Shown piece after piece: positions 35,197 through 45,093 of a stretch of 64,000 nucleotides of DNA. The stretch's first letter is position 1, and every line of letters begins with the position of its first letter. Both the position numbers and the translations under genes were made by a program. The notes under the pieces are model-generated. The model saw nothing but the letters and a program-made list of their open reading frames with translations, was not told where the DNA came from and did no database searches. Source of the DNA: Phyllobacterium myrsinacearum (GTDB lineage: Bacteria; Pseudomonadota; Alphaproteobacteria; Rhizobiales; Rhizobiaceae); contig NZ_PVBT01000008.1 of assembly GCF_002980555.1 (NCBI RefSeq), forward strand, positions 186,001 through 250,000, given 5' to 3'.

Positions 35197-35395
35197 GGAT
35201 TGCTCCGGTCTATCGGTTACGGCTTCATGCCGTGCACGGCGTTTGCGGGGAATAATAGTGCATCGGCGCGGCGGCGCAAGGCGCATGCAAGCCCGTGCCC
35301 GCCGGCAAGCAGGAATCTGGATTTTCCCGCTTGCTATTTCACGGCGCGTCGTAAGATGATGAAGCGAGAAACAAGAAATGTCCCGAGGGCTCATG

Positions 35396-35656
35396 ATGGA
35401 CGAAGAACCCGAACTGGTTGTGTCGCGTTTGTCGAAGGAGTTCACGCGCGATGGAATCACCGTCAGTGTCGAGATTTACCGGCTTGCCGAGCAGAGCGAA
35501 TGGACGCTGGAGGTGGTGACCGAAGACAAGGATTCCATTGTCTGGGATGACCCGTTCGAGACGGACCAGGCTGCATATGACGAATTTCTGCGTGCGGTCG
35601 AGGAAGAGGGGCTGGCCGGCCTGATCGATCCCGATGGCGGCGATACGCTGCACTGA
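35396..35656 (+). CDS. Small acidic protein of unknown function
   Basis: An 86-residue acidic protein with no signal peptide or membrane helix, rich in Glu and Asp (about residues 35-80). Segments such as [47 protein letters not shown] read like a small alpha-beta fold. I do not recognise a function. ATG 35396 is preferred because GAGGG lies six bases upstream; ATG 35378 would add six residues. It lies between paiB (divergent) and the tRNA gene (convergent). Confidence 0.6.
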   Translation: MDEEPELVVSRLSKEFTRDGITVSVEIYRLAEQSEWTLEVVTEDKDSIVWDDPFETDQAAYDEFLRAVEEEGLAGLIDPDGGDTLH

Positions 35657-35673
35657 CATGCCCCCGGCATGTC
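35655..35673. terminator. Hairpin at the end of the small acidic gene
   Basis: GACATGCC-CCC-GGCATGTC is an 8-bp perfect stem beginning within the stop codon region of the preceding ORF. No T-run follows, so intrinsic termination is uncertain. It separates this gene from the convergent tRNA gene. Confidence 0.35.
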
Positions 35674-35712
35674 TGCAGACCGGGCATTGGCTTGGGAAGC
35701 TCTTGAAAACAC

Positions 35713-35789
35713 TGGTCGGAGTGAGAGGATTCGAACCTCCGACCCCGTCGTCCCGAACGACGTGCGCTACCAGGCTGCGCTACACTCCG
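35713..35789 (-). tRNA. tRNA-Pro, anticodon CGG
   Basis: Read on the minus strand, the 77-base sequence folds as a cloverleaf. The acceptor stem is CGGAGTG paired with CACTCCG. The D arm contains GCGCAGCCTGGTAGCGC. The anticodon stem is CGTCG/CGACG around the loop TTCGGGA (anticodon CGG, reading CCG). The T arm is GGAGG-TTCGAAT-CCTCT, and CCA is encoded at the 3' end. Confidence 0.95.
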
Positions 35790-36033
35790 TGACCAGCGAT
35801 GCGGGGTATATACCGCCGAGTTTTTATGCCTGCAAGTGTTTCATAAGCACTTCTTCAATTATACCCATGCAAACATAAACCATGTTCTGGAAATGGGTGA
35901 ACCGGCCTTGTGATCGCTGCTGAAAGTCTTGTATCGATAAAATACGGATGATGCGATGTATCGCAAAGTCTGCCGGAAGAGAGCTAATTGTATATCGGAC
36001 GAGATATCGACTGAAACAATGGGGTTGCATGCA

Positions 36034-38280
36034 ATGACATCGGGAATGAAGCGTATTATCAGCTTTGTAATGAGTGGCGGTGTTGGTTCAAGGCTCTGGC
36101 CTTTGTCGCGCGAAGACTTTCCCAAGCAGTTTCATAATCTTTCCGGTCAAGGTTCTATGCTGCTGCGTACCGTCAAGCGCATGAGTGCTCGCGGCGGCGA
36201 TGTGGCCGTTCCGGTCTATCTGCTCGCTTCCGAACGGCATGCCGACCGCATCAGCCAGGATCTTTCCGGCGTCGATCTGGCGGGCGGACGGGCGATTCTC
36301 GAACCCATGGGCCGCAACACCGCCGCCGCCGTCGTGCTGGCAACCGAGATCACGCTGCGCGAACATGGCGATGATCTGGTGCTTGTCGTTCCCTCCGACC
36401 ACGAAATCACCACGGACCGCGATTTCTGGAATACCGTGGAAGCGGGAACCGATGCGGCCATGGCCGGCCGGATCGTTGTCTTCGGCATCCAGCCGGACCG
36501 GCCGGAGACGGGCTACGGCTATATCGAGGTCGGGCCGCAGAACGCCGACACGCGCGATGTCATCCGTTTCGTGGAAAAGCCGAATGAGGCAACCGCGATC
36601 CAGTATCTCGAATCAAAAAATTTCCTCTGGAATTCCGGTATTTTTCTGTTCCGCGCCAGCGCCATGCGCGACGCGTTCCGGGCCCATGCACCAAAGATCT
36701 GGGACGGGGCCGTCACGGCGCTCGACGCGGCGACAAGCAATGTCTCAGGCACCTACCTGCCGCATGATCTCTACGCCGAGGTGCCGTCCATTTCCGTTGA
36801 CTATGCCATCATGGAACATGCAAAGGACATTGCGCTGGTCCCGGCGCGTTTCCGCTGGAACGATCTCGGATCGTGGCAGTCCCTGCTCGAAGTCAGTTCC
36901 AGCGATGGCAGCGGCAATGTGATTGTCGGCGACGTCGTGGCCATCGATTGCGAGAACAGCTACCTGCGCAGCAATGGCCGCCTGCTTTCCGCCATCGGAT
37001 TGCGCGATCTGGCCGTGGTGTCGACCTCCGATGCGACATTCGTCGCGCCCGTCACCGAAAGCCAGAATGTGCGCAAGATCGTCGAACAGCTGGAAAAGAC
37101 CGGGCGGCTCGAAACCAAGTTCACCCCGGCGCAGGACCGGCTGCCGCAGGTCGGCGCTTATGAAAAGCGTGTGCGCCACTGGCTGTTCGAGGAGACGCTG
37201 CCGCTGTGGTCGACGGTCGGCGTTGACCGGCGTTATGGCGGTTTTCATGAGGCGCTGACCTTTGACGCCACCCCCATCGTCAAGACCAAGCGGATGCGCA
37301 CCACGGCGCGGCAGATCTATGCCTTTGCCGTGGCGCACGAAATGGGCTGGGACGGCCCGGCCCATGATCTGATTGACCACGGCATCCGCTTCATCACGGC
37401 CAATGGCCGCACGAAACGCGGCGGCTGGGTCAAGACCTTCAACCCAGACGGCACGGTGCTTGACGGGGCGGAGGATGCCTATGACCAGTCCTTCGTGCTT
37501 CTGGCGCTGGCGCATGCCCATCGGGCCGGCCATCCGCAGGCGCTGGGTCTTGCCACGGAAACCTTTGCCTTCATCGACGAGTACCTCGCCGATTCCAAGC
37601 TGCGTGGTTTCCTGGAAATGCCGGGGGATACCGGTCTGCGCCGCTCCAACCCGCATATGCACCTGCTGGAATCATTCCTTGCCTGGTACGATGTGACGGG
37701 GAACCGCGATTATCTGCAGCGCGCCGCGCGGATCGTCGATCTGTTCCGGCATCACCTTTTCGATGCGGAGACATGGACGCTCGGCGAATATTTTACCGAT
37801 GACTGGGAGCGCGCTCCGGGCGAAAAGGGCGAATGGACCGAGCCGGGGCATCATTTCGAATGGGCCTACCTCCTGTCCAACTTTGCCAAGGCGTCGGGCC
37901 AGAAAGACATCATCCGCCACGCGCGCAAGCTCTATGCCTCGGCTATTGCCAACGGGCTGAACCGGACCACGGAACTCGCCTATGGCGCTGTATCCCGGCA
38001 CGGCCTGCCGCTTGACACCAATTCACGCAGCTGGCCGCAGACCGAGGCTGTGAAAGCCGCCATCGCGCTTGACGGCAATGGCGGGCCGGACCTTAAGCCG
38101 GAGGTCGAGGCGCGGGTGGGCCGCCTGTTCCGCTGGCATATCGAACAGGCGCCGAAGGGCCTGTGGATCGACCTGATCGATGAAAAGGGTAGGGCGCGGG
38201 CCGAAGAGGTGCCGGCATCGATCTTCTATCATCTCGTCTGCGCCCTGACGCAATATGTGGATTACATCGGCAAGGCTTAA
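36034..38280 (+). CDS. Mannose-1-phosphate guanylyltransferase fused to AGE-family isomerase
   Basis: About 748 residues. The N-terminal nucleotidyltransferase (GGVGSRLWPLSREDFPKQF near residue 15, EPMGRNTAAA, VVPSDHEI, RFVEKP) makes GDP-mannose from mannose-1-phosphate and GTP. After a linker near 350-380, the C-terminal half is an (alpha/alpha)6-barrel of the N-acylglucosamine-2-epimerase/mannose-6-phosphate isomerase family (RMRTTARQIYAFAVAHEMGW, DAYDQSFVLLALAHA, NPHMHLLESFLAWYDVTG, EPGHHFEWAYLL). It thus probably couples isomerisation and GDP-mannose synthesis for surface polysaccharide. The isomerase part is unrelated to the cupin-type AlgA isomerase. ATG 36034 is a choice among several with weak ribosome sites. 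Confidence 0.9.
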   Translation: MTSGMKRIISFVMSGGVGSRLWPLSREDFPKQFHNLSGQGSMLLRTVKRMSARGGDVAVPVYLLASERHADRISQDLSGVDLAGGRAILEPMGRNTAAAVVLATEITLREHGDDLVLVVPSDHEITTDRDFWNTVEAGTDAAMAGRIVVFGIQPDRPETGYGYIEVGPQNADTRDVIRFVEKPNEATAIQYLESKNFLWNSGIFLFRASAMRDAFRAHAPKIWDGAVTALDAATSNVSGTYLPHDLYAEVPSISVDYAIMEHAKDIALVPARFRWNDLGSWQSLLEVSSSDGSGNVIVGDVVAIDCENSYLRSNGRLLSAIGLRDLAVVSTSDATFVAPVTESQNVRKIVEQLEKTGRLETKFTPAQDRLPQVGAYEKRVRHWLFEETLPLWSTVGVDRRYGGFHEALTFDATPIVKTKRMRTTARQIYAFAVAHEMGWDGPAHDLIDHGIRFITANGRTKRGGWVKTFNPDGTVLDGAEDAYDQSFVLLALAHAHRAGHPQALGLATETFAFIDEYLADSKLRGFLEMPGDTGLRRSNPHMHLLESFLAWYDVTGNRDYLQRAARIVDLFRHHLFDAETWTLGEYFTDDWERAPGEKGEWTEPGHHFEWAYLLSNFAKASGQKDIIRHARKLYASAIANGLNRTTELAYGAVSRHGLPLDTNSRSWPQTEAVKAAIALDGNGGPDLKPEVEARVGRLFRWHIEQAPKGLWIDLIDEKGRARAEEVPASIFYHLVCALTQYVDYIGKA

Positions 38281-38918
38281 TCCGGAGCTTGCACGGGCCA
38301 GGCCCGCATGGCGGTTTCGGCAATGCCTATCAGTTCTTCGACGGTCGCGCCGTCGCGCGCCTGCACGGACATGCCTTGAATGATGGTGCCATAAAATCGG
38401 GCCAGCTGGCGCGTATTGGTGGTCTCCGGCAGTTCGCCCGTGCCGATGCCCTTGCGGATATAGTTCTCGATCATATCCAGACTGCCGCTGCGCATGGCAG
38501 CCAGACTAGCGGCGACCCCTTTCACTTCCGATGCGCAGGAGAGGACCGCCGTCGAGATCATGCAACCGCCCGGGCCTGCGGTAAACGTTTCCGCCGCGCC
38601 GCGCAACAGACGTCTGATCCCGCCATAAACCGTCTTTTCCTCCGTCAGTGCTGCGGGGAAATAGGCGCCGAAACTGCTCCGGTAGAGGTCGAGGACTTCG
38701 GCATAGAGCGCTTCCTTCGACCCGAAGGCCGTGTAGAGACTGGGCGGGGTAATGCCCATCGCCGCCGTCAGGTCATTGATCGACGTGCCCTCGTAGCCGT
38801 GCTCCCAGAAAAGCTGCAGCGCTTTCTCCCGCGCCGCTTCCCGGTCAAAGCTGCGCGGACGGCCGCGCTTGCGGCCGGGTTCTTCAACGGTGCTGTCAGA
38901 TGGCTCGTTTATTTTCAT
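38277..38918 (-). CDS. TetR-family transcriptional regulator
   Basis: A 213-residue repressor. The helix-turn-helix region is near residues 22-65 (REKALQLFWEHGYEGTSINDLTAAMGITPPSLYTAFGSKEALY). A short KRGRPRS basic tail precedes it. The ligand domain has GPGGCMISTAVLSCASE, reminiscent of AcrR/YcdC-type regulators of efflux or reductase genes. ATG 38918 follows a duplicated operator-like sequence shared with the divergent hydrolase. The 3' end overlaps the GDP-mannose gene by four bases. Confidence 0.9.
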   Translation of the reverse strand: MKINEPSDSTVEEPGRKRGRPRSFDREAAREKALQLFWEHGYEGTSINDLTAAMGITPPSLYTAFGSKEALYAEVLDLYRSSFGAYFPAALTEEKTVYGGIRRLLRGAAETFTAGPGGCMISTAVLSCASEVKGVAASLAAMRSGSLDMIENYIRKGIGTGELPETTNTRQLARFYGTIIQGMSVQARDGATVEELIGIAETAMRAWPVQAPD

Positions 38919-38929
38919 AGTGACCACTA
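38918..38929. promoter_or_regulatory. TetR-type operator half-pair, copy 1
   Basis: TAGTG-AC-CACTA, a 12-bp inverted repeat ending at the tetR start codon. It is part of the longer direct repeat ATAGyGACCACTAwTAAA, also found at 38972-38989. TetR regulators commonly bind such sites in the gap with a divergent gene. Confidence 0.55.
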
Positions 38930-38972
38930 ATAAATTGTTGACGCGAAGCAGGCTTGTGCTAGTTCTATTATA

Positions 38973-38984
38973 TAGCGACCACTA
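38973..38984. promoter_or_regulatory. TetR-type operator half-pair, copy 2
   Basis: TAGCGACCACTA, one base different from copy 1, centred 55 bp away (about five helical turns) and 19 bases upstream of the serine hydrolase start. Together the two copies flank both divergent promoters. Confidence 0.55.
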
Positions 38985-39002
38985 TTAAAAAGGAACAGGC
39001 CG

Positions 39003-40196
39003 ATGAACATACCAGTTGCAACAGCCCTGACAACACTTGCCTTGACCGCTCCGGCACTGGCTGTACAGGCCGGTTTCAAGGACCGGCTCGACGCCGTGAT
39101 TGATCGCGCCATCACTGATCAGACCATCGTGGGCACCGTCATCCTGGTCGCCGAGGATGGCAGGATCGTCTATCGGCGTGCTGCCGGATTTGCCGATCGC
39201 GAGGCCGGGGTGCCGATCAGGGAGAATGCCATCTTCCGCTTTGCATCGATGACCAAGCCGATTGTCGCGGTTACAGCCCTGCGGCTGGTGGAAGAGGGAA
39301 AGCTGAAGCTCGATGATCCCGTCACGCAATATCTGCCGGATTTCCGGCCAAAACTGGCTGGCGGCCGCGAACCTGTCATCACCATCCGGCAGCTGATGGA
39401 TCACACGTCTGGCCTGAGCTATGGCTTCCTTCAGCCCGCCGACGGCCCCTATCGCAAGGCCAACATATCCGATGGTCTTGACCAGCCGGGGCTCTCTATC
39501 GAAGAAAATCTGCGCCGGATCGCAACGGTGCCCTTGTCGTTTGAACCCGGCACCGGCTGGGAATATTCGGTTGGCATCGACGTGTTGGGCGCCGTGCTTG
39601 CCAAGGCCACGGGCAAGACGCTACCCGAGCTGGTGAGCGAAAACGTCACCGGAAAGCTGGGTCTCAAGGATACGGCATTCCGCGTGAGTGACCGGGCAAG
39701 ACTGGCGGTAGCCTATGGCGATGCCCAGCCGCCGGTGCGAATGGACGGACCGCATGTCGTGCCGTTTTTCGATGGCGGCGTCAGCTTTGTGCCGGACCGC
39801 ATCTTCGATCCCGCTTCCTACGCGTCCGGTGGTGCGGGCATGGCCGGGACCGCCGATGAATATATGAGCTTCCTCGAAACCCTGCGCAAGGGCGGCTCGC
39901 CCCTGCTGAAGGCCGCCAGCGTCAAGCTGCTGTCTGACAACCAGATTGGCGATATCGTCGTGACGGCCACGCCGCCGGGCTGGGGTTTCAGTCTCGGGTT
40001 TTCCGTTTTGAAAGATCCTGCGGCGGCGGGCTCGCCGCAATCGGCAGGCACCTGGCAATGGGGCGGTGTCTATGGCCAGTCGTGGTTTGTCGATCCTGAG
40101 CGCAAGCTTACCGTCGTTGCGCTGACCAATACGGCCCATGCCGGCATGATGGGGGCATTTCCCGATGGCGTGCGTGACGCCATCTACGGCAAATGA
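39003..40196 (+). CDS. Exported serine hydrolase, class C beta-lactamase/esterase VIII family
   Basis: A 397-residue secreted or periplasmic protein with a short signal peptide (ATALTTLALTAPALAVQA). The SxxK nucleophile motif is SMTK near residue 82, and the YxN-equivalent is YSV near 183. The third motif corresponds to the region around WQWGGVYGQSWFVDPE. Family members include class C beta-lactamases, DD-peptidases and esterases such as EstB. The C-terminal GGVYG suits an esterase more than a beta-lactamase. It is divergent from the TetR gene and probably regulated by it. AAGGAACAGGCCG precedes the ATG. Confidence 0.87.
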   Translation: MNIPVATALTTLALTAPALAVQAGFKDRLDAVIDRAITDQTIVGTVILVAEDGRIVYRRAAGFADREAGVPIRENAIFRFASMTKPIVAVTALRLVEEGKLKLDDPVTQYLPDFRPKLAGGREPVITIRQLMDHTSGLSYGFLQPADGPYRKANISDGLDQPGLSIEENLRRIATVPLSFEPGTGWEYSVGIDVLGAVLAKATGKTLPELVSENVTGKLGLKDTAFRVSDRARLAVAYGDAQPPVRMDGPHVVPFFDGGVSFVPDRIFDPASYASGGAGMAGTADEYMSFLETLRKGGSPLLKAASVKLLSDNQIGDIVVTATPPGWGFSLGFSVLKDPAAAGSPQSAGTWQWGGVYGQSWFVDPERKLTVVALTNTAHAGMMGAFPDGVRDAIYGK

Positions 40197-40235
40197 TGGA
40201 CATGGCGGGACAGATCAATGTCCCGCCTCCACGCC

Positions 40236-41699
40236 TCAATAGGGGCTTTCGACCTTGCCGGTTTCCACATAGACCGACTTGATCTGGCTGTAGTGATAAA
40301 GCGCAGCCAGACCGTTTTCACGGCCGACGCCGGACTGCTTGAAGCCGCCAAACGGCATTTCAACCGGGGCGAGGTTGTAGGTGTTGATCCAGCACGTGCC
40401 CGCCTTGAGCTGGCTGATGACGCGGTGGGCGCGGGACAAGTCCCTGGTAAAGACACCGGCGGATAGTCCGAACTCCGTATCGTTGGCGCGGGCGACAACC
40501 TCGTCCTCGTCCTTGAAATCGAGCACGGCCATGACGGGCCCAAAAATTTCCTCCTGCGCGATGGTCATGCCATCGGTGACACCGGTAAAGATCGTTGGCT
40601 CGACATAGCAGCCGCCTTCAAAACCCTGCATCTTCGGCACGCCGCCGCCAAAGGCAAGCGTCGCCCCCTCGGCCTTGCCCTTTTCGATATAGGCAACAAC
40701 CTTGTCGCGCTGCGCCGCATTGATCAGCGGTCCCAGATGGATGTCCGGATCGAGCGGATCGCCGAGGCGAATTGCCTTGGTGCGCGTCACCAGCCGGTCG
40801 AGGAACCTGTCCTTGATGCCCTTCTGGACGAAGACGCGGGTGCCGTTCGAGCAGACCTGTCCGGTGGAATAGAAATTGCCGAGCAGCGCGCCGCCAACGG
40901 CGTTCTCCACGTCCGCATCGTCGAAAATGATCAGCGGCGACTTGCCGCCGAGCTCCATCGTGGCATGCTTCATGTGCGAACCGGCCTGTGCCAGCACTTT
41001 CTTGCCCGTGGGCACCGAGCCGGTCAGCGAGACCTTGGCGACAAGAGGGTGGTCGACGAGCTGCGAGCCGACATCGCCAAATCCCTGCACAACGTTGAAA
41101 AGACCGTCCGGCAGGCCCGCCTCCTTGTAGATTTCCGCCAGGGCGAGCGCCGATAGCGGGGTGTTTTCCGACGGCTTGAAGATCATGGCATTGCCCGCGG
41201 CGAGCGCCGGGGCCGATTTCCAGCCTGCGCCCTGAATCGGATAGTTCCATGCGCCGATGCCGACGCATACGCCGAGTGCCTCGCGTCGCGTATAGGCGTA
41301 GGAGCCGCCAAGCTCGATCATCTCGCCATTGAAACCGGCGATGATGCCGCCGTAGAATTCCAGGGCATCGGCGGCCGAAGCCGGATCGGCAACCAGTGTT
41401 TCCTGAATGGCCTTGCCGGTATCAAGCGTTTCCAGTTCGGCGATCTCGGCATTGCGGACGCGCAGAAGGTCCGCCGCGCGGCGCAGGATGCGGCCGCGTT
41501 CCACCGGCTTGAGCGCTGCCCAGGCGGGCTGAGCGGCCGCCGCAGCCTGCACGGCCTGTTCGATCAGGGCCGGCGTTGCGCCAAACAGTTTTGCGATGAT
41601 TTCGCCGGTCGCCGGATAGATCACATCGAGCGGCTTGCCGGCCTTGTCCTCGACGAAGCGGCCATTGATGAAATGCGATGCCTTCGGCTGCGCGCGCAT
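40236..41699 (-). CDS. betB: Betaine aldehyde dehydrogenase
   Basis: BetB oxidises betaine aldehyde to glycine betaine with NAD(P)+. The 487-residue protein has catalytic Glu in [10 protein letters not shown] near 251, catalytic Cys in [14 protein letters not shown] near 284, and [11 protein letters not shown] near 225 for the nucleotide-binding fold. [25 protein letters not shown] near the end is BetB-like. ATG 41699 has AGGAG upstream. It is the last gene of betICBA and is separated from betA by the second mobile repeat, which may lower or uncouple its expression. Confidence 0.95.
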   Translation of the reverse strand: MRAQPKASHFINGRFVEDKAGKPLDVIYPATGEIIAKLFGATPALIEQAVQAAAAAQPAWAALKPVERGRILRRAADLLRVRNAEIAELETLDTGKAIQETLVADPASAADALEFYGGIIAGFNGEMIELGGSYAYTRREALGVCVGIGAWNYPIQGAGWKSAPALAAGNAMIFKPSENTPLSALALAEIYKEAGLPDGLFNVVQGFGDVGSQLVDHPLVAKVSLTGSVPTGKKVLAQAGSHMKHATMELGGKSPLIIFDDADVENAVGGALLGNFYSTGQVCSNGTRVFVQKGIKDRFLDRLVTRTKAIRLGDPLDPDIHLGPLINAAQRDKVVAYIEKGKAEGATLAFGGGVPKMQGFEGGCYVEPTIFTGVTDGMTIAQEEIFGPVMAVLDFKDEDEVVARANDTEFGLSAGVFTRDLSRAHRVISQLKAGTCWINTYNLAPVEMPFGGFKQSGVGRENGLAALYHYSQIKSVYVETGKVESPY

Positions 41700-41736
41700 G
41701 GTGTTCTCCTGAAGTTTGTTCATTCTTATATTACTC

Positions 41737-41894
41737 ACCCCCCTCTGTCCTGTCGGACATCTCCCCCACAAGGGGGGAGATCAGCCTTCATCGATATTTC
41801 TACCAATCTTCAAGGTTGCAAGGTAAGCGAAACCGTCGATGTCGATGTGATCTCCCCCCTTGTGGGGGAGATGGCTGGCAAGCCAGAGGGGGGT
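41737..41894. repeat. Palindromic mobile repeat, copy 2 (158 bp)
   Basis: The same structure as 13841-13999: ends ACCCCCCTCTG and CAGAGGGGGGT, two internal C-run/G-run hairpins, and a less conserved middle sharing GTCGATGyCGATGTGATC. It sits between betA and betB, inside an otherwise tight operon. betB keeps its own ribosome site downstream of it. Confidence 0.88.
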
Positions 41895-41908
41895 GAATAC
41901 ATAATCAC

Positions 41909-43570
41909 TCACCGGTCGCTCACTTCCCAGCGCGGATTGATCCACGGTTCCTGATTGGAGCGCGGCAGGGGATCGCGGCCAAGAATATGGTCCGATGCCT
42001 TTTCGCCGGTCATGATCGATGGACCATTCAGGTTGCCGTTGGTGACGCGCGGAAAAATCGAGGAATCGGCGACACGCAGGCCATCGACACCGATCACCCG
42101 GCATTGCGGATCGACCACGGCCATCCGATCGCTTGCCGCGCCCATCTTGCAGGTGCCGCAGGGATGGAATGCGCTTTCCGCGTGCTCGCGCAGGAAGTCG
42201 TCGATGGCCTCATCGGATTGAACGTGTGCGCCCGGCGAAATCTCGCGGCCGCGATAGGGAGCAAGTGCCGCCTGGCCGAAAATCTCGCGGGTCAGCCGCA
42301 CCGCATGGCGGAAGTCCGTCCAGTCATCGGGGTGTGACATGTAGTTGAAGACGATCTTCGGCTTTTCCAGCGGATCGGACGAGCGCAGGGTGACGCTGCC
42401 GCGCGACTTCGAGCGCATCGGACCCACATGCGCCTGAAAGCCGTGGCCCTTTGCCGCCGCCTTGCCGTCATAACGGATGGCCGCGGGCAGGAAATGGTAC
42501 TGGATGTCGGGATAGTCGACACCGGGTTTTGAGCGCACGAAGGCGGCGGATTCAAAATGGTTGGTGGCGCCGTCGCCCGTCTTGAAGAACAGCCACTGCG
42601 CGCCGATCCTTGCCTTGGAAAACAGTCCGAGTTTCGAATTGAGCGTGATCGGTTTCAGGCTCTCCTGCTGGATGTAGACTTCCATGTGGTCCTGCAGGTT
42701 CTGGCCGACACCGGCGCGGTCGGCCACCACGGCGATGCCATGTTCCTTCAGGTGCTGTGCCGGGCCGATGCCCGACAGCATCAAAAGCTTTGGCGAATTG
42801 ATCGACGACGCCGCCACGATTACCTCACGCCGCGCGCGCACGATTTCCGTCTTGCCGCGCCGGGTGATTTCCACCCCCGTCGCCCTTTGATTCTCGATGA
42901 CCACACGCCGCGCGAAGCCATTGACGAGACTCACATTCCGCCGCTTCAGCGCCGGGCGCAGATAGGCATTGGCGGTGGACCAGCGGCGGCCATTGTGGAT
43001 GGTCTGTTCCATGGCGCCGAAGCCCTCCTGCTTGGCGCCGTTATAATCTTCGGTGACTTCGAAACCGGCCTGCTTTCCGGCCTCCACGAAGGCGTGGAAC
43101 AGCGGATTGTCGCGCCGCCCGCGCTGCACGTGCAGCGGACCGTTGGTGCCGCGCCATCCGGCCTCGCCGCCATGGGAATGTTCCATGCGCTTGAAATAGG
43201 GCAGCACATCCGCATAGGACCAGCCAGCCGCGCCGCTTTCCGCCCAATGGTCGAAATCATGGGCGTGGCCGCGCACATAGACCATGCCGTTGATGGAGGA
43301 GGAGCCGCCGATCACCTTGCCGCGCGGCGTGACCAGCGTGCGCCCGCCCAAATGCGGTTCCGGCTCGGACGAAAAGCCCCAATCATAGGTGCTCATGTTC
43401 ATCGGGAAGGAGAGGGCGGCGGGCATCTGGATGAACGGCCCCATATCCGTGCCGCCGAATTCGATGACGATGACCGAATGCTTGCCATCCTCCGACAGGC
43501 GGTAGGCCATGGCGGAACCGGCCGAACCCGAACCGATGATGACGAAATCTGCTTCCATAGCTGGCCCCAT
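41909..43570 (-). CDS. betA: Choline dehydrogenase
   Basis: BetA is a membrane-associated GMC-family flavoprotein that oxidises choline to betaine aldehyde. The 553-residue protein has FAD motif [18 protein letters not shown] at the N-terminus, [22 protein letters not shown] near 85, [16 protein letters not shown] near 255, and the catalytic His region [14 protein letters not shown] near 465. ATG 43570 overlaps the betC stop by one base (TAATG); ATG 43558 is an alternative. Confidence 0.95.
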   Translation of the reverse strand: MGPAMEADFVIIGSGSAGSAMAYRLSEDGKHSVIVIEFGGTDMGPFIQMPAALSFPMNMSTYDWGFSSEPEPHLGGRTLVTPRGKVIGGSSSINGMVYVRGHAHDFDHWAESGAAGWSYADVLPYFKRMEHSHGGEAGWRGTNGPLHVQRGRRDNPLFHAFVEAGKQAGFEVTEDYNGAKQEGFGAMEQTIHNGRRWSTANAYLRPALKRRNVSLVNGFARRVVIENQRATGVEITRRGKTEIVRARREVIVAASSINSPKLLMLSGIGPAQHLKEHGIAVVADRAGVGQNLQDHMEVYIQQESLKPITLNSKLGLFSKARIGAQWLFFKTGDGATNHFESAAFVRSKPGVDYPDIQYHFLPAAIRYDGKAAAKGHGFQAHVGPMRSKSRGSVTLRSSDPLEKPKIVFNYMSHPDDWTDFRHAVRLTREIFGQAALAPYRGREISPGAHVQSDEAIDDFLREHAESAFHPCGTCKMGAASDRMAVVDPQCRVIGVDGLRVADSSIFPRVTNGNLNGPSIMTGEKASDHILGRDPLPRSNQEPWINPRWEVSDR

Positions 43571-45093
43571 TATTCGCCGCGCGGAAAGCGCGCCTTGTCT
43601 TCCAGAACATTCAGATCCATGTGATTGCGCATGTAGCGCTCCGAGGCCCTTTGCAGCGGCTGGTAATCCCAGGGGTAGTAGGAGCCGTTGCGCAGGGCTT
43701 CGTAGACAACCCAGCGCCGGGCCTGGCTCTCGCGCACGGCGGCGTCATAGGCCGTCATGTCCCAGCGCGCCCTGGCGGCAGCCGTGAACCGGGCCAGCAG
43801 CGCGGCATGGGCGGGATCACCGGCAAGATTGGTCAGCTCGTGCGGATCCGATTCAAGATCAAACAGTTGCGGCGGATCGATCTCGCAATGCACGAACTTG
43901 TACCGGCCCTCGCGCATGCAGACGAGCGGGGCATTGGAGCCCTCAGCCGCATATTCCATCAGCACCGGGCCCTGCCGCTTGCCGCCCGCGATGACGCCGG
44001 TCAGATCCTCGCCGTCGGTCCATGGTTTGACGGCGGCAATGTTGATACCGGCAAGTGCTGCAAGGGTCGGGTTGATATCGAGCGTCGATACCGGCTGGGT
44101 GACCAATTGCGGCTGGATGCCGCGACCGGCAATCATCAGCGGCACGCGGGCCGACCCCTCGAAAAAGTTCATCTTGAACCACAGGCCGCGCTCGCCCAAC
44201 ATATCGCCATGGTCTGACGTGAAGACGATGATGGTGTCGTCGAGCATCCGCGTAGCCTGCAGAACGTCCAGAATTTCGCCGATCTTGTCATCGACATAGG
44301 AAATATTGGCGAGATAGCCCTGGCGTGCCCGGCGGATGTTTTCCGGGGTAATATCGAATTGCGTGTAGTCGCAGGCCTGCATCAGGCGCTGCGCATGCGG
44401 GTCCTGCGCGTTGAACGGGATGGCAGGAACGGCAGGCTCGAGTGCAGGGGAATTCTCGTAGAGATCCCAGTATTTGCGCCGCGCCACGTAGGGGTCGTGC
44501 GGATGGGTGAAGGAGACGGTGAGGCACCACGGGCGGCTCGCCGCATCGTCTGACGTGCGCGACAGCTGGTAGAGCTTTTGCGTGGCGTGAAACGCCACCT
44601 CGTCGTCATATTCCATCTGGTTGCTGGTTTCGGCGACGCCAGCCCCGGTGACGGAGCCGAGATTGTGATACCACCAGTCGATGCGCTCGCCCGGCTTGCG
44701 GTAATCCGGCGTCCAGCCGAAATCGGCGGGATAGATGTCGGTGGTCAGGCGTTCCTCGAAGCCGTGCAACTGGTCGGGACCGACAAAATGCATCTTGCCG
44801 GAAAGGCCGGTGTAGTAACCGGCGCGGCGCAGGTGATGCGCATAGGTCGGAATATCGGAGGCGAATTCGGCGGCATTGTCATAGACGCGGGTGCGTGACG
44901 GCAGCTGGCCGGACATGAAGGAGGCGCGGGCCGGGGCGCAGAGCGGCGAAGCGGTATAGCTATTGGCAAAGCGGGCCGAACGCTGCGCCAGAGCGCGCAG
45001 ATGCGGGGCATGGATGAAGTCAGCCGGGCCGTCCGGAAACAGGGTTCCGTTCAGCTGGTCGACCATCAGGATGAGAATGTTCGGTCTTGTCAT
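43570..45093 (-). CDS. betC: Choline-sulfatase
   Basis: BetC hydrolyses choline-O-sulfate to choline and sulfate. The 507-residue sulfatase has the formylglycine motif C-A-P-A-R starting at Cys52 ([16 protein letters not shown]), so activation by a formylglycine-generating system is implied. Metal residues are seen in LILMVDQLN near 7-15 and [11 protein letters not shown] near 285. It overlaps betI by ATGA. The order betI-C-A-B is that of Sinorhizobium meliloti. The released sulfate could be re-activated by the CysD/CysNC encoded 32 kb away. Confidence 0.95.
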   Translation of the reverse strand: MTRPNILILMVDQLNGTLFPDGPADFIHAPHLRALAQRSARFANSYTASPLCAPARASFMSGQLPSRTRVYDNAAEFASDIPTYAHHLRRAGYYTGLSGKMHFVGPDQLHGFEERLTTDIYPADFGWTPDYRKPGERIDWWYHNLGSVTGAGVAETSNQMEYDDEVAFHATQKLYQLSRTSDDAASRPWCLTVSFTHPHDPYVARRKYWDLYENSPALEPAVPAIPFNAQDPHAQRLMQACDYTQFDITPENIRRARQGYLANISYVDDKIGEILDVLQATRMLDDTIIVFTSDHGDMLGERGLWFKMNFFEGSARVPLMIAGRGIQPQLVTQPVSTLDINPTLAALAGINIAAVKPWTDGEDLTGVIAGGKRQGPVLMEYAAEGSNAPLVCMREGRYKFVHCEIDPPQLFDLESDPHELTNLAGDPAHAALLARFTAAARARWDMTAYDAAVRESQARRWVVYEALRNGSYYPWDYQPLQRASERYMRNHMDLNVLEDKARFPRGE

